A stretch of DNA of 64,000 nucleotides from assembly GCA_016292805.1 (NCBI GenBank), contig JAEDFM010000003.1:1-64000 (forward strand). The letters are read 5' to 3'. Source of the DNA: Treponema sp. Its GTDB lineage: Bacteria > Spirochaetota > Spirochaetia > Treponematales > Treponemataceae. The position numbers were made by a program, and so were the translations under genes. Below are positions 1 to 7,550 of this stretch, in pieces; the first letter of the stretch is position 1, and each line of letters opens with the position of its first letter. Below the pieces are notes generated by a model, which worked only from the letters and a program-made list of their open reading frames with translations, was not told where the DNA came from and ran no database searches.

Positions 1-30
1 GTTTTGTAAATCCTCAGTTGTTGAAACAAC

Positions 31-315
31 TTGCGGTTTACAAAATTAAGGAACGGTTTAATTACATTATCAAACGGAAACTGGTCTTATAGTGGAGATA
101 AATCATCTCCAGCTGCATCAAATGGTACTTATACTGTTTCTGGAAATAAACTTACCGTAAAATGGAATGCATCAGGATATGAAGTTTCAGAAAGCTTTAC
201 TATAGCAGAATCAGGCTCTAATTCAACTTGGAAAAGTGAAAATACAGGAGTTTCTACATTCTTTAGTATGTTATTTGGAGTTACAAGTTTGGAAATGACT
301 TTTACAAAATTATAA
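31..315 (+). pseudogene. 5'-truncated fragment of an unknown beta-rich protein
   Basis: About 94 residues are open from a weak TTG codon, with in-frame stops just upstream (7-9 and 22-24). The sequence is rich in Gly, Ser, Thr and Asn with alternating hydrophobics (SNGNWSYSGD, NGTYTVSGNKLTVKW), which looks like a lipocalin-like or other beta-sheet domain, and it ends with a natural-looking terminus and a terminator downstream. There is no convincing Shine-Dalgarno sequence or N-terminal signal, so I infer the C-terminal remnant of a longer secreted protein that has lost its beginning. A short intact gene cannot be excluded. I do not recognise a named family. Confidence 0.45.
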
Positions 316-358
316 TGATATATTGCTAAGCAAAGTGTCGGTATAATCTTACGATTGT

Positions 359-399
359 AAAAATCTAGCCAAGTAAAGCTTGTCTGGATTTTTATTTTT
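359..399 (+). terminator. Rho-independent terminator
   Basis: An imperfect stem pairs AAAAATCTAGCCAAG (359-373) with CTTGTCTGGATTTTT (379-393) around a short loop. One G-U pair and one mismatch interrupt it, and a T-rich tail follows. It closes the truncated gene before it. Confidence 0.6.
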
Positions 400-449
400 T
401 AAGGTCATTTTCTTAGAAATATGCTATAATAAAGATAAGGAGTTTTAGA

Positions 450-716
450 ATGCCAATTATTAGCGAGTTCTATGGTCTTTCAATTTATATGTATAATAAT
501 GGACGAGAACACAATCCTCCGCACTTTCATGTATTTTATGGTGATATGGAATGTGTAATCGATATACATAAATGTAAGAAGACAGAAGGCAAAATGCCAA
601 AAAATAAGCTACGTCTAATTATTGCATGGTGTGAAATTCATAAGGATGAGTTGTTGCAAAACTGGGAACTTGCAACAAAAAAAATGGATTTACGGGATAT
701 TGCTCCACTTGTATAA
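450..716 (+). CDS. DUF4160 domain protein
   Basis: 88 residues, start preceded by AAGGAG and a TATAAT box near 438. The opening MPIISEFYGLSIYMY and the PPHFHV motif (residues about 24-29) are the DUF4160 signature. This small family is usually encoded directly beside a DUF2442 gene, as here (11 bp gap). The pair is often suggested to act as a toxin-antitoxin-like module because of its mobility and pairing, but no activity can be read from the sequence. It lies in the accessory first 1.5 kb beside decayed mobile-element sequence, which fits horizontal acquisition. Family assignment is solid; function is unknown. Confidence 0.85.
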   Translation: MPIISEFYGLSIYMYNNGREHNPPHFHVFYGDMECVIDIHKCKKTEGKMPKNKLRLIIAWCEIHKDELLQNWELATKKMDLRDIAPLV

Positions 717-727
717 GGAGGTTTTCT

Positions 728-967
728 ATGAAATGGGCTGTAATGAATGTAGAGCCAACAAGGGACTACAAATTATTGCTTACTTTTGAAGGTGGTAAAA
801 AAAGAATATTCGATTTTAAACCTCTACTTGAAGATAAGATAAATGAACCTCTTAGAGATATCAATTATTTTATGACCGCAAAGGTTCATCATCATACAGT
901 AATGTGGAATGAAAAACTTGATGTGTGTCCTGAATATTTATATGAAAAAAGTGTGAGAGTAAAATAA
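728..967 (+). CDS. DUF2442 domain protein
   Basis: 79 residues. AAGGAGG lies between the DUF4160 stop codon and this ATG, so the two are co-transcribed and probably translationally coupled. The pattern of the strand RDYKLLLTFEGGKKRIFDF, then the PLLEDKINEPLRD segment and WNEKLDVCPEYLYE near the end, matches the compact DUF2442 fold (the usual family ending is a Leu-Asp...Pro-Glu-x-Leu-Tyr motif). The family is the regular partner of DUF4160 and related small proteins. A role as the second half of a TA-like pair is inference from context only. Confidence 0.85.
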   Translation: MKWAVMNVEPTRDYKLLLTFEGGKKRIFDFKPLLEDKINEPLRDINYFMTAKVHHHTVMWNEKLDVCPEYLYEKSVRVK

Positions 968-1127
968 TCGTCTAACACATATAAGCCCCCAGCTTGTCAA
1001 TAAGAATCCACAAAAAATAATCTCTTAAGGCTGTTTTTTTCAGGCAGTTTTTTTTTAGAGAAAAATGGAGCTTCCGTTCAAAATAAAAAAGCATAGCCTG
1101 AATCGCAATTCAGAAAAAGAGTCCTCC

Positions 1128-1226
1128 TTAAATTGATTTCATGTAATAGGCATGTCCCAGTGCAAAATCGATTCCCTGCTCCGCACAGAAATCTGTAACC
1201 CAGTACCAGGTAAAAATGCAATGCAT
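1128..1226 (-). pseudogene. IS110-family transposase remnant
   Basis: Read on the minus strand, this stretch encodes HCIFTWYWVTDFCAEQG followed by IDFALGHAYYMKSI and a stop. This matches the internal part of the RuvC-like (DEDD) domain of IS110-type transposases, where a C-x-F-x-WYW segment leads into FVLGHALYMKAIHGGKAKND. Only about 31 residues survive; the downstream Gly-Gly-Lys motif, the Cys-dependent C-terminal half and any element ends are missing. It directly abuts the SUMF1-like fragment on the opposite strand. It is a dead insertion scar, not an active element. Confidence 0.7.
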
Positions 1227-1486
1227 TTATGTATGGAATATTACAGATCCGTATCAGAAAACATTGATTTTAATCATGGAAGCTTTGTTCCTGCAGAAGG
1301 TGGGCCTGTAACTGACCCATGTCTTGGAAAAGGAAAATACGACAATATGGTATTACGAGGCGGCTCATATAAAGAGGATAATGGTTATTCTTCAATGTGC
1401 AGATTCTTGGGAAACCTCGTAGTGTCGGTCACGGTTATATGGATTCTGAAACCTATGAAGGTATACGACTTGTAAAAAGAAATTAA
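1227..1486 (+). pseudogene. Formylglycine-generating-enzyme (SUMF1)-like C-terminal remnant, frameshifted
   Basis: The plus strand encodes GPVTDPCLGKGKYDNMVLRGG followed by a Ser-Tyr and MCRF, the typical VLRGGS(W/Y)...CR core of SUMF1/FGE-sulfatase domains. At about 1406-1415 the frame is lost. Reading on in the next frame gives KPRSVGHGYMDSETYEGIRL then VKRN and a stop at 1484-1486, the expected family C-terminus (GFRLV-like). One missing base explains it. The N-terminal two thirds of the domain are absent, replaced by IS110-type sequence. This is a decayed gene end. Spirochaetes often carry secreted SUMF1-domain lipoproteins, so the parent gene may survive elsewhere in the genome. Confidence 0.75.
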
Positions 1487-1497
1487 TAATCAATTCT

Positions 1498-1526
1498 TTG
1501 GGCCAAAAATATGCTATACTTATAAT
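1498..1526 (+). promoter_or_regulatory. Promoter of rmuC
   Basis: TTGGGC at 1498-1503, 17-bp spacer, TATAAT at 1521-1526. A second -10-like TATACT lies at 1515-1520. With the downstream -10 the leader would be only about 5 bases, leaving AAGG outside the transcript; with the upstream one the AAGGTGGGG sequence would be transcribed. Confidence 0.65.
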
Positions 1527-1537
1527 AAGGTGGGGAA

Positions 1538-2794
1538 ATGACAGATCTTGACAGTATTATACCTTTAGCGATTCTTGGCCTTTGCGCATTAAATGCATTT
1601 TTGCTTATTCTTGTGCTGGTAAAAAAATCCGGTAGTGATAATTCCAGATTGAAAGAGAAATTAGAGTCCTACGAAAAAGAGCTTAAGGATGAGTTTAAAC
1701 GGAACAGACAGGAAAGTGCAACTAATAGTTTTTCTGCCAGAAAAGAAACTATGGATACCTTAATGTCTTTTCAGACATCAATAAATAACACTTTAAATAC
1801 ACGTTTTGATTCCCTTACAAATACAACTCAGAACAGTTTAAAAAGTCTTCAGGATGGCAACGAAAAAAAACTGGAACAGATGCGCCTTACTGTAGATGAA
1901 AAACTTCAGTCCACCTTAGAAAAACGTCTTTCATCTTCCTTTGAAATTGTTGGTAAGCAGCTGGAAGCGGTTCAAAAAGGTTTGGGAGAAATGCAGTCTT
2001 TAGCCACTGATGTAGGTGGCTTAAAAAGAGTTCTTACAAATGTAAAAACTGCAGGTGGAATGGGGGAGGTTCAGCTGGAATCACTTTTATATCAGGTACT
2101 TTCTCCTGAACAGTACGAAAAAAATGCACATCCAAATCCTTCTAAACCAGCTATGGTTGTTGAATTTGCAGTTAAGATTCCTGCAAAGGAAACTGGCAGA
2201 GGATATTTATATCTTCCTGTAGATTCAAAGTATCCGGCAGAAGTGTGGGATAAGCTTACCCTTGCTTATCAGCGAGGCGAAAAAACAGATATAGAAGGTT
2301 ACCGTAAAGCTTTGGTAACTGATATTAAAAAATTTGCAAAGGATATTAAAGAAAAATATATAGAAGAACCTTATACAACAAATTTTGGTGTTATGTTTCT
2401 GCCTTTTGAAGGCTTATATTCTGAAGTTACTCGTATTCCAGGACTTTTTCAGCTTTTACAGGATGAGTATAAAGTAACTGTTACAGGTCCAACAACCCTG
2501 AATGCATTTTTAAATAGTCTTCAGATGGGCTTTAGAACTCTTGCAATTCAAAAGGAAACCTCCCTGGTATGGGAACTGCTTAATAATGTTCGTACAGAAT
2601 TTGGCAAGTTCGGTGATGTTTTAACAGCTACAAAACGCAAACTGGAACAGGCTACTGGCGAAATAGAAAAAGCTGAAGTAAGAACCCGTGCGATTCATAG
2701 AAAGCTTAATATGATGGATTCTATTTCTAATCCAAATGTAAAAGATGATGTTTTTTTTCTGGATGAAAGGGATGAAAGTTTGTCGGAGGACTAA
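1538..2794 (+). CDS. rmuC: RmuC family DNA recombination protein
   Basis: 418 residues. A single N-terminal membrane segment (about residues 7-28) is followed by a long coiled coil (about 30-170) and the RmuC nuclease-like domain (about 170-385), with GxGEVQLESLL and VDSKYPAEVWDKL motifs. RmuC proteins limit DNA inversions and rearrangements; the C-terminal domain is related to PD-(D/E)XK nucleases, and the membrane anchor and coiled coil make it SMC-like in outline. Length is close to the family norm (E. coli about 475). The start is supported by AAGGTGGGG just upstream. The next gene, fliG1, has its own promoter overlapping the end of this one. Confidence 0.93.
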   Translation: MTDLDSIIPLAILGLCALNAFLLILVLVKKSGSDNSRLKEKLESYEKELKDEFKRNRQESATNSFSARKETMDTLMSFQTSINNTLNTRFDSLTNTTQNSLKSLQDGNEKKLEQMRLTVDEKLQSTLEKRLSSSFEIVGKQLEAVQKGLGEMQSLATDVGGLKRVLTNVKTAGGMGEVQLESLLYQVLSPEQYEKNAHPNPSKPAMVVEFAVKIPAKETGRGYLYLPVDSKYPAEVWDKLTLAYQRGEKTDIEGYRKALVTDIKKFAKDIKEKYIEEPYTTNFGVMFLPFEGLYSEVTRIPGLFQLLQDEYKVTVTGPTTLNAFLNSLQMGFRTLAIQKETSLVWELLNNVRTEFGKFGDVLTATKRKLEQATGEIEKAEVRTRAIHRKLNMMDSISNPNVKDDVFFLDERDESLSED

Positions 2795-2808
2795 TTTTAT
2801 AGTATATT
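2780..2808 (+). promoter_or_regulatory. Promoter of fliG1 (leaderless type)
   Basis: TTGTCG at 2780-2785, 17-bp spacer, TATATT at 2803-2808, then exactly six bases before ATG at 2815. No Shine-Dalgarno sequence lies in the expected window, so transcription would start at the A of the start codon. Confidence 0.6.
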
Positions 2809-2814
2809 TATATA

Positions 2815-4107
2815 ATGAATAAAAATGATTTTTATGCTCGTGCTTATGGTCAGAAAACTAACAGTACGGACAACACTGATAAAGAAGTAAAAAATGTAAA
2901 ACCTGCAGTTTTTAAAAAGCTTGATCTTTCTGCAAATTCTAAACCTGCAGCAGAACAAACCTTTGCAAAAAAAGTAGAAACTGAAAAAACTGCAGCTCCT
3001 GTAAAAAAGCCTGTAACAGAAATTAAAAAGAGTCCAAGTCAGCAGCTTGATAATTCTGTTGAATATTTAAAAACTGGTGGACTTTTAAAAGTTCCTGTAG
3101 AAAAACCTGAACAAGAGGGAAAAGACTCTGTTTATCGTCGTGTTGCTAAGTTTCTTTTGATTATTGGGGAAGATGAAGCTGCAAAAATTCTTCCTCATCT
3201 GGCAGAAGCTCAAATAGAAAAAATTATTCCAGAAATTGCCTCTATTCGCAGTGTAGATAAAGATGAAGCAGAGGTGATTCTTTCTGAGTTCAGCTCATTA
3301 TTAAATAAGGCAAGACAAAGTGGTGGTGTTGAAACTGCCCGTGAAATGCTGGAAAAGGCCTATGGAAAACAGAAGGCTGAACAAATGTTGGCAAAAGCAG
3401 CTGCTTTCGAAGGAAAACGCCCATTTGAATATCTGGATGGTGCAGACAGCGAAAGAATATACCTTTTAATAAAAGATGAAAATGTGGGAGTTCAGTCTCT
3501 TGTGCTTTCCCATCTTGAGCCTAAAAAATCTGCTGCAGTTATTAATCAGATGAAGCCATTAGAAAAAAAAGAAGTTGTGCTTCGTCTTGCTAAAATGGAA
3601 CCTGTAAGTCCAGATATAATTCGCCGTGTTGACCAGGCAATGCATGAAAAATCTCTGCATCAGACAACAGAAAAAGCTGAAAATATTGATGGAAGAAATG
3701 CACTTGCTCAAATCCTTAAAAAAATGGATGTGGGTTCCGAAAACGATATTCTTACATATCTTTCAGAAGATGATCCAGATCTTGGTCAGGATTTACGCAG
3801 TCGTCTCTTTACAATGGACGATGTAATAAAAGCCGATGACCGATTTGTTCAGGAAAAGCTTAGAGAAATGTCAGAAGTTGATATTGCATATATGATTGCA
3901 GCTAAGCCTGATGATTTCCGTTCAAAAATTCTGGATAATATTTCATCTGGCCGTCGCGAAGAGGTTCTTGCTCAGGAAGATATTCTAAAACCTATGCGAA
4001 GAGCCGATTGTGAACGGATTACCTCTGAGTTTTTCACTAAATTAAGACGAGCTTTTGAAGAAGGTCATTTAATCATAAAAGACAGAAACGATGATGTTTT
4101 TGTTTAA
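2815..4107 (+). CDS. fliG1: FliG-like flagellar motor switch protein (spirochaete FliG1 type)
   Basis: 430 residues. An extended, charged, low-complexity N-terminus (about 1-90, Lys/Pro/Ala rich) precedes the FliG body, with armadillo-like helical repeats: FLLIIGEDEAAKILPHL at about 113-129, LVLSHLEPKKSAAVI in the middle, and a C-terminal torque-type domain ending MRRADCERITSEFFTKLRRA then FEEGHLIIKD. Canonical FliG is about 335-345 residues and lacks the N-terminal extension. Spirochaetes carry two FliG proteins, FliG2 being the ordinary rotor protein and FliG1 a divergent paralogue implicated in flagellar placement and motility in Borrelia. The long tail and divergent charged ridge favour FliG1. 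No other flagellar genes are adjacent. Confidence 0.82.
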   Translation: MNKNDFYARAYGQKTNSTDNTDKEVKNVKPAVFKKLDLSANSKPAAEQTFAKKVETEKTAAPVKKPVTEIKKSPSQQLDNSVEYLKTGGLLKVPVEKPEQEGKDSVYRRVAKFLLIIGEDEAAKILPHLAEAQIEKIIPEIASIRSVDKDEAEVILSEFSSLLNKARQSGGVETAREMLEKAYGKQKAEQMLAKAAAFEGKRPFEYLDGADSERIYLLIKDENVGVQSLVLSHLEPKKSAAVINQMKPLEKKEVVLRLAKMEPVSPDIIRRVDQAMHEKSLHQTTEKAENIDGRNALAQILKKMDVGSENDILTYLSEDDPDLGQDLRSRLFTMDDVIKADDRFVQEKLREMSEVDIAYMIAAKPDDFRSKILDNISSGRREEVLAQEDILKPMRRADCERITSEFFTKLRRAFEEGHLIIKDRNDDVFV

Positions 4108-4140
4108 TAAGCAAATTGATAATTATCCGGGAGTATATAG

Positions 4141-7100
4141 ATGTTTGATTTTTTAGATTCAGAAAATATTGGTAAAGAATATAAAGGTTTCGTGCTATGT
4201 TCTATAGACGATGTTCCAGATTATAAAGCAAAAGGTGTTTTTCTTCGTCATAAAAGAACTGGACTGGAAGTTTATCATGTTATAAAAGATGATAAAGAAA
4301 ATATGTTTGCCTTTGCCTTCCGAACTGTTTCTAAGGATTCAAAAGGTACTGCTCATATTATGGAGCATTCAACTTTATGCGGAAGTGAAAAATATCCATT
4401 AAAGGAACCTTTTAATACTCTTGCAGCCACAAGCTTGAATACTTTCTTAAATGCTCTTACTTATCCAGATAAAACTGTTTATCCTGGAGCATCTGTAGTT
4501 CGTTCAGACTATTTTAATATGATGGACGTTTACGCAGATAGTGTATTCTTTCCAAAATTAGATTACACAACCTTTATTCAGGAAGGGCATCGCCTGGAAA
4601 TGGATGAAAATGGCAAGCTTAGCATTCAGGGTGTTGTTTATAATGAGATGAAAGGCAATTATTCTGCATTCAATCAAATTGCTTTTAGCGAAACAATTTC
4701 TGCTATGTATCCACAGTCTTATCCAGCCTTTGATTCTGGTGGAGATCCTTTAGAGATTCCAGATTTGACTTATGAACAGTTTCTAGATTTTCATCAGAAA
4801 TTTTATAATCCTGATAACTGTATTCTTTATTTGTATGGTGATATTCCAACTGCAGATCAGCTGGATTTTATTAATGAAAGATTTATTGAACGTATAGAAA
4901 AAAAATATAATTGTACAAAAGATGTTCCAAATTACACTTCAGATGCTCCAATATTAAAGCCTGAAATTAAAGAGCTTATTGAACTTAAATTAAATACTGA
5001 ATCTACAGAAATTCGAAGACTTGCACCTGATGCCGGTGCTACAGGTGAAATGGTAAATCTTTTGTGGTATACAGGAGAACAGAATATTGAAAAATATTAT
5101 TTAGGCGAAGTTCTTTGTGGAAACGACAGTTCTCCAATGAAAAAGCTTTTGAAAGAATCTGGTTTAGGCGATGATGATTCAGCCGGAAATTTTGGTCAGT
5201 TTAAAGAGGAATTCTGGTCTTTTGGTTTAATGGGTGTAAAGAAAGCTAATGAACAGAAATTATATGACATTATCCTGAATGGACTTAATGAGATATATAA
5301 AAAAGGTGTTTCTAAAGAAGATATAGATTCTGCAGTTATGGGAATTGATTTTAATCTTCGTGAAGTTAATCGATGGTGGGGACCTTCCAGCATGCAGATA
5401 ATGGATAAAGTTCTTAAGGACTGGACTTACGGTAATAAATGTTGTCATAGTCTTGATCCAATTACTTCATTTGAGGGGTTAAAGCTTCGATTAAAGGAAG
5501 ATCCCGAATTAACACAAAAACTTATTAAAAAATATTTCCTGGATAATAAAGTTGTAATAAAAGTTGTTGTAGAACCTTCTTCGGAATACTTTACAAAACG
5601 CAATAAAGCAGAAGCAGAACTTATTGCAAAACTTGAAAAATCACTTGATAAAGAACAGCTTAAAAAAGATTTGGATGAATTACACGCATATCAGCAGCAT
5701 GTGGAAACTCCAGAGGAAACAGCCTGTATTCCATCTACAAAAAAAGAAGAACTGGACCGCACTATAGATTCTCCAAGAGCAGAGCTTCAGTTTGTAAAAG
5801 GTTCTGATGGTTCTGATATTCCTTTATTTGTAAGCAAGGAAGAAACAAACGGACTTTTCTATTTTGATGTTCTGTTCCCATTTGATCATATTGCTCCAAA
5901 ATATTACAGACATATGAATTTTCTTTCAAATGTAATCACAAATCTTGGGTGGAATCATAAAGGCTGGGATAATTGTATTGCAGAAAGTGCCTGTATTATG
6001 GGGGATGTTTGGGGCAAAATTCTTATTGGTAATGTAAATGATTGTCCAGAATGTAATGAGTTTGCGGATAAATATAAGCAGTATAATTTTATGGGAAGAA
6101 ACTGGCTTGGAATATCTGCAAAAGCATTAACCAGTCAAGCGCAGGAATGTCTTGATCTTATGGCAGAAATCATCACAACAATGGATTTTGATGATGTAAA
6201 ACGCTTTAAAACTTTAGCACAGGAGCAGTGGGCAGAAGCAAAAGCAAATTTTGTTTCCAGCGGAAGAGATTTTGCAATTAAACGGGCCAGAGCCGGAACC
6301 TCTTATCAAATGGCTTTAGTGGAAATTCTTTGGGGTATTACGCAAATGGATACTACAAAAGAATACACTAAAAAGGCTAAAAAGACTTTGAAAATCTTTA
6401 AGCAGTTATATGAAGATTGTGTAAAGGCTGGTGGTATTATTCACATTACTGCCGATGAAGAATCTCTCGCTACAATTCTTCCAATGATGGAAAAATTTGC
6501 TTGTGATGCAAAGCTTACAAAGCTTCTGCCAGCTGGTAATTTCCAGTTGCAGGATATTATTAGGTATGTTTCTCAGTACCAGTCTGCTGTTGAACCAAAG
6601 GGACTTCAGGCTATTAAAGTAGAGTCTCAGACTGGCTATTCCGTAGTAGCTTCTAAGGCTTCCAGATATCTTTCAAAGGAAGCTGCTGCAGAACAGGTTT
6701 TTGCTTCATGGTTCAGCTTACACAGTCTTTGGGATAAGATTCGAACAACAGGTGGTGCATATGGCGCTAGCTGTTGGGTTGATAATGGAGAAAAATCGAT
6801 TATTTATTCTTCATATCGTGATCCATCTCCTGAAAAAACAATAAAGGTTTATGCAGATGCATTAAAAGATGTTATGGATAATCCTATACCTAAAGATGAT
6901 ATTGATAAAACTATTGTTTCAACTTATGGCGGTGCAATTGTTCCTGTAACTCCAAAGGATAGAGGTGAAAGAGGCTTTAATGCCTTTATTTATGGAGAAC
7001 CAGAATATTCTCGACAGAGAAGGGTAGATAATATTCTGAATGTTACTCCAGAAGACATTGAAAAAACTGTAAAAAGGCTTTATGAGAATGCACAGCAGGA

Positions 7101-7170
7101 ATATAGACAGGTTGTTTTCTGTGACAAAAAAGTAGATATTAGTGGAAAAAAACTAAAACTTCCATTATAA
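4141..7170 (+). CDS. M16C family zinc metallopeptidase (PreP/insulinase-like)
   Basis: 1009 residues, start after GGGAG. The inverted zinc motif HxxEH is present at residues 72-76 (HIMEH, inside GTAHIMEHSTLCGS), and a candidate third zinc ligand is E169 in VVYNEMKGNYS. The spacing of about 93 residues matches presequence-peptidase (M16C) members. The protein has the full four-domain M16C length, so it should work as a single-chain clamshell degrading peptides of about 10-65 residues. There is no signal peptide, so it is cytoplasmic. The inactive second half carries the TGGAYGASC segment typical of the family's Arg/Tyr substrate-clamp region. It follows fliG1 by 33 bp and may be co-transcribed. 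Confidence 0.9.
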   Translation: MFDFLDSENIGKEYKGFVLCSIDDVPDYKAKGVFLRHKRTGLEVYHVIKDDKENMFAFAFRTVSKDSKGTAHIMEHSTLCGSEKYPLKEPFNTLAATSLNTFLNALTYPDKTVYPGASVVRSDYFNMMDVYADSVFFPKLDYTTFIQEGHRLEMDENGKLSIQGVVYNEMKGNYSAFNQIAFSETISAMYPQSYPAFDSGGDPLEIPDLTYEQFLDFHQKFYNPDNCILYLYGDIPTADQLDFINERFIERIEKKYNCTKDVPNYTSDAPILKPEIKELIELKLNTESTEIRRLAPDAGATGEMVNLLWYTGEQNIEKYYLGEVLCGNDSSPMKKLLKESGLGDDDSAGNFGQFKEEFWSFGLMGVKKANEQKLYDIILNGLNEIYKKGVSKEDIDSAVMGIDFNLREVNRWWGPSSMQIMDKVLKDWTYGNKCCHSLDPITSFEGLKLRLKEDPELTQKLIKKYFLDNKVVIKVVVEPSSEYFTKRNKAEAELIAKLEKSLDKEQLKKDLDELHAYQQHVETPEETACIPSTKKEELDRTIDSPRAELQFVKGSDGSDIPLFVSKEETNGLFYFDVLFPFDHIAPKYYRHMNFLSNVITNLGWNHKGWDNCIAESACIMGDVWGKILIGNVNDCPECNEFADKYKQYNFMGRNWLGISAKALTSQAQECLDLMAEIITTMDFDDVKRFKTLAQEQWAEAKANFVSSGRDFAIKRARAGTSYQMALVEILWGITQMDTTKEYTKKAKKTLKIFKQLYEDCVKAGGIIHITADEESLATILPMMEKFACDAKLTKLLPAGNFQLQDIIRYVSQYQSAVEPKGLQAIKVESQTGYSVVASKASRYLSKEAAAEQVFASWFSLHSLWDKIRTTGGAYGASCWVDNGEKSIIYSSYRDPSPEKTIKVYADALKDVMDNPIPKDDIDKTIVSTYGGAIVPVTPKDRGERGFNAFIYGEPEYSRQRRVDNILNVTPEDIEKTVKRLYENAQQEYRQVVFCDKKVDISGKKLKLPL

Positions 7171-7217
7171 TTTTACTAATAAGTCCACTTAAATGTAATT
7201 TATTTAAGGAGTACAAT

Positions 7218-7439
7218 ATGGATAAGAAAACTAAAGAATGTATACAGCTTTTAAGAGATTTGGTTTCTGATGTACAGGGGGCACCTTTTCCTGGTGGAGA
7301 TTTAAAGTCAGAGCTTTATTCAATCTGGTATGATCATGCACAGAAAGCTGCTGTTGAGTGTTTTGAATTCTTGGATAGCAATTTTCCTTCAGAACAGACT
7401 GATTTGAATAAAACAATCGACAAATTATTTGATAAGTAA
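7218..7439 (+). CDS. Small conserved-looking hypothetical protein
   Basis: 73 residues, start preceded by AAGGAG at about 7206. The protein is acidic and helix-rich (ECIQLLRDLVSDVQ, QKAAVECFEFLDSNF) without signal, membrane segment or known motif; two cysteines are far apart. It lies 47 bp after the peptidase and is followed by a strong terminator, so it is the last gene of that operon. The good ribosome site, codon use like its neighbours and the terminator support a real gene. I do not recognise its family. Confidence 0.7.
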   Translation: MDKKTKECIQLLRDLVSDVQGAPFPGGDLKSELYSIWYDHAQKAAVECFEFLDSNFPSEQTDLNKTIDKLFDK

Positions 7440-7464
7440 AAGTTTACACAGTTTAAGGTTATTG

Positions 7465-7493
7465 AAAACTCCTATCATCATAGGAGTTTTTTT
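7465..7493 (+). terminator. Rho-independent terminator
   Basis: A perfect 10-bp stem, AAAACTCCTA (7465-7474) with TAGGAGTTTT (7481-7490), has a TCATCA loop and runs into a T tract. It ends the fliG1/M16 peptidase operon. Confidence 0.9.
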
Positions 7494-7550
7494 ATTTTAA
7501 AGTTTTTTTTTTATATTCCGAAAATTAAGTAATATAGAGGAATTATTGGG

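Noticed and set aside
978..1055. Terminator after the DUF2442 gene (GGCTG...CAGGC with T tracts)
   Set aside because: The possible stem has only four pairs with an internal mismatch, so I did not list it as a terminator.
1152..1475. 107-residue plus-strand frame as one novel gene
   Set aside because: Its first part is antisense to an IS110 transposase fragment and its last part leaves the SUMF1 frame, so it is a chance fusion of two pseudogene pieces.
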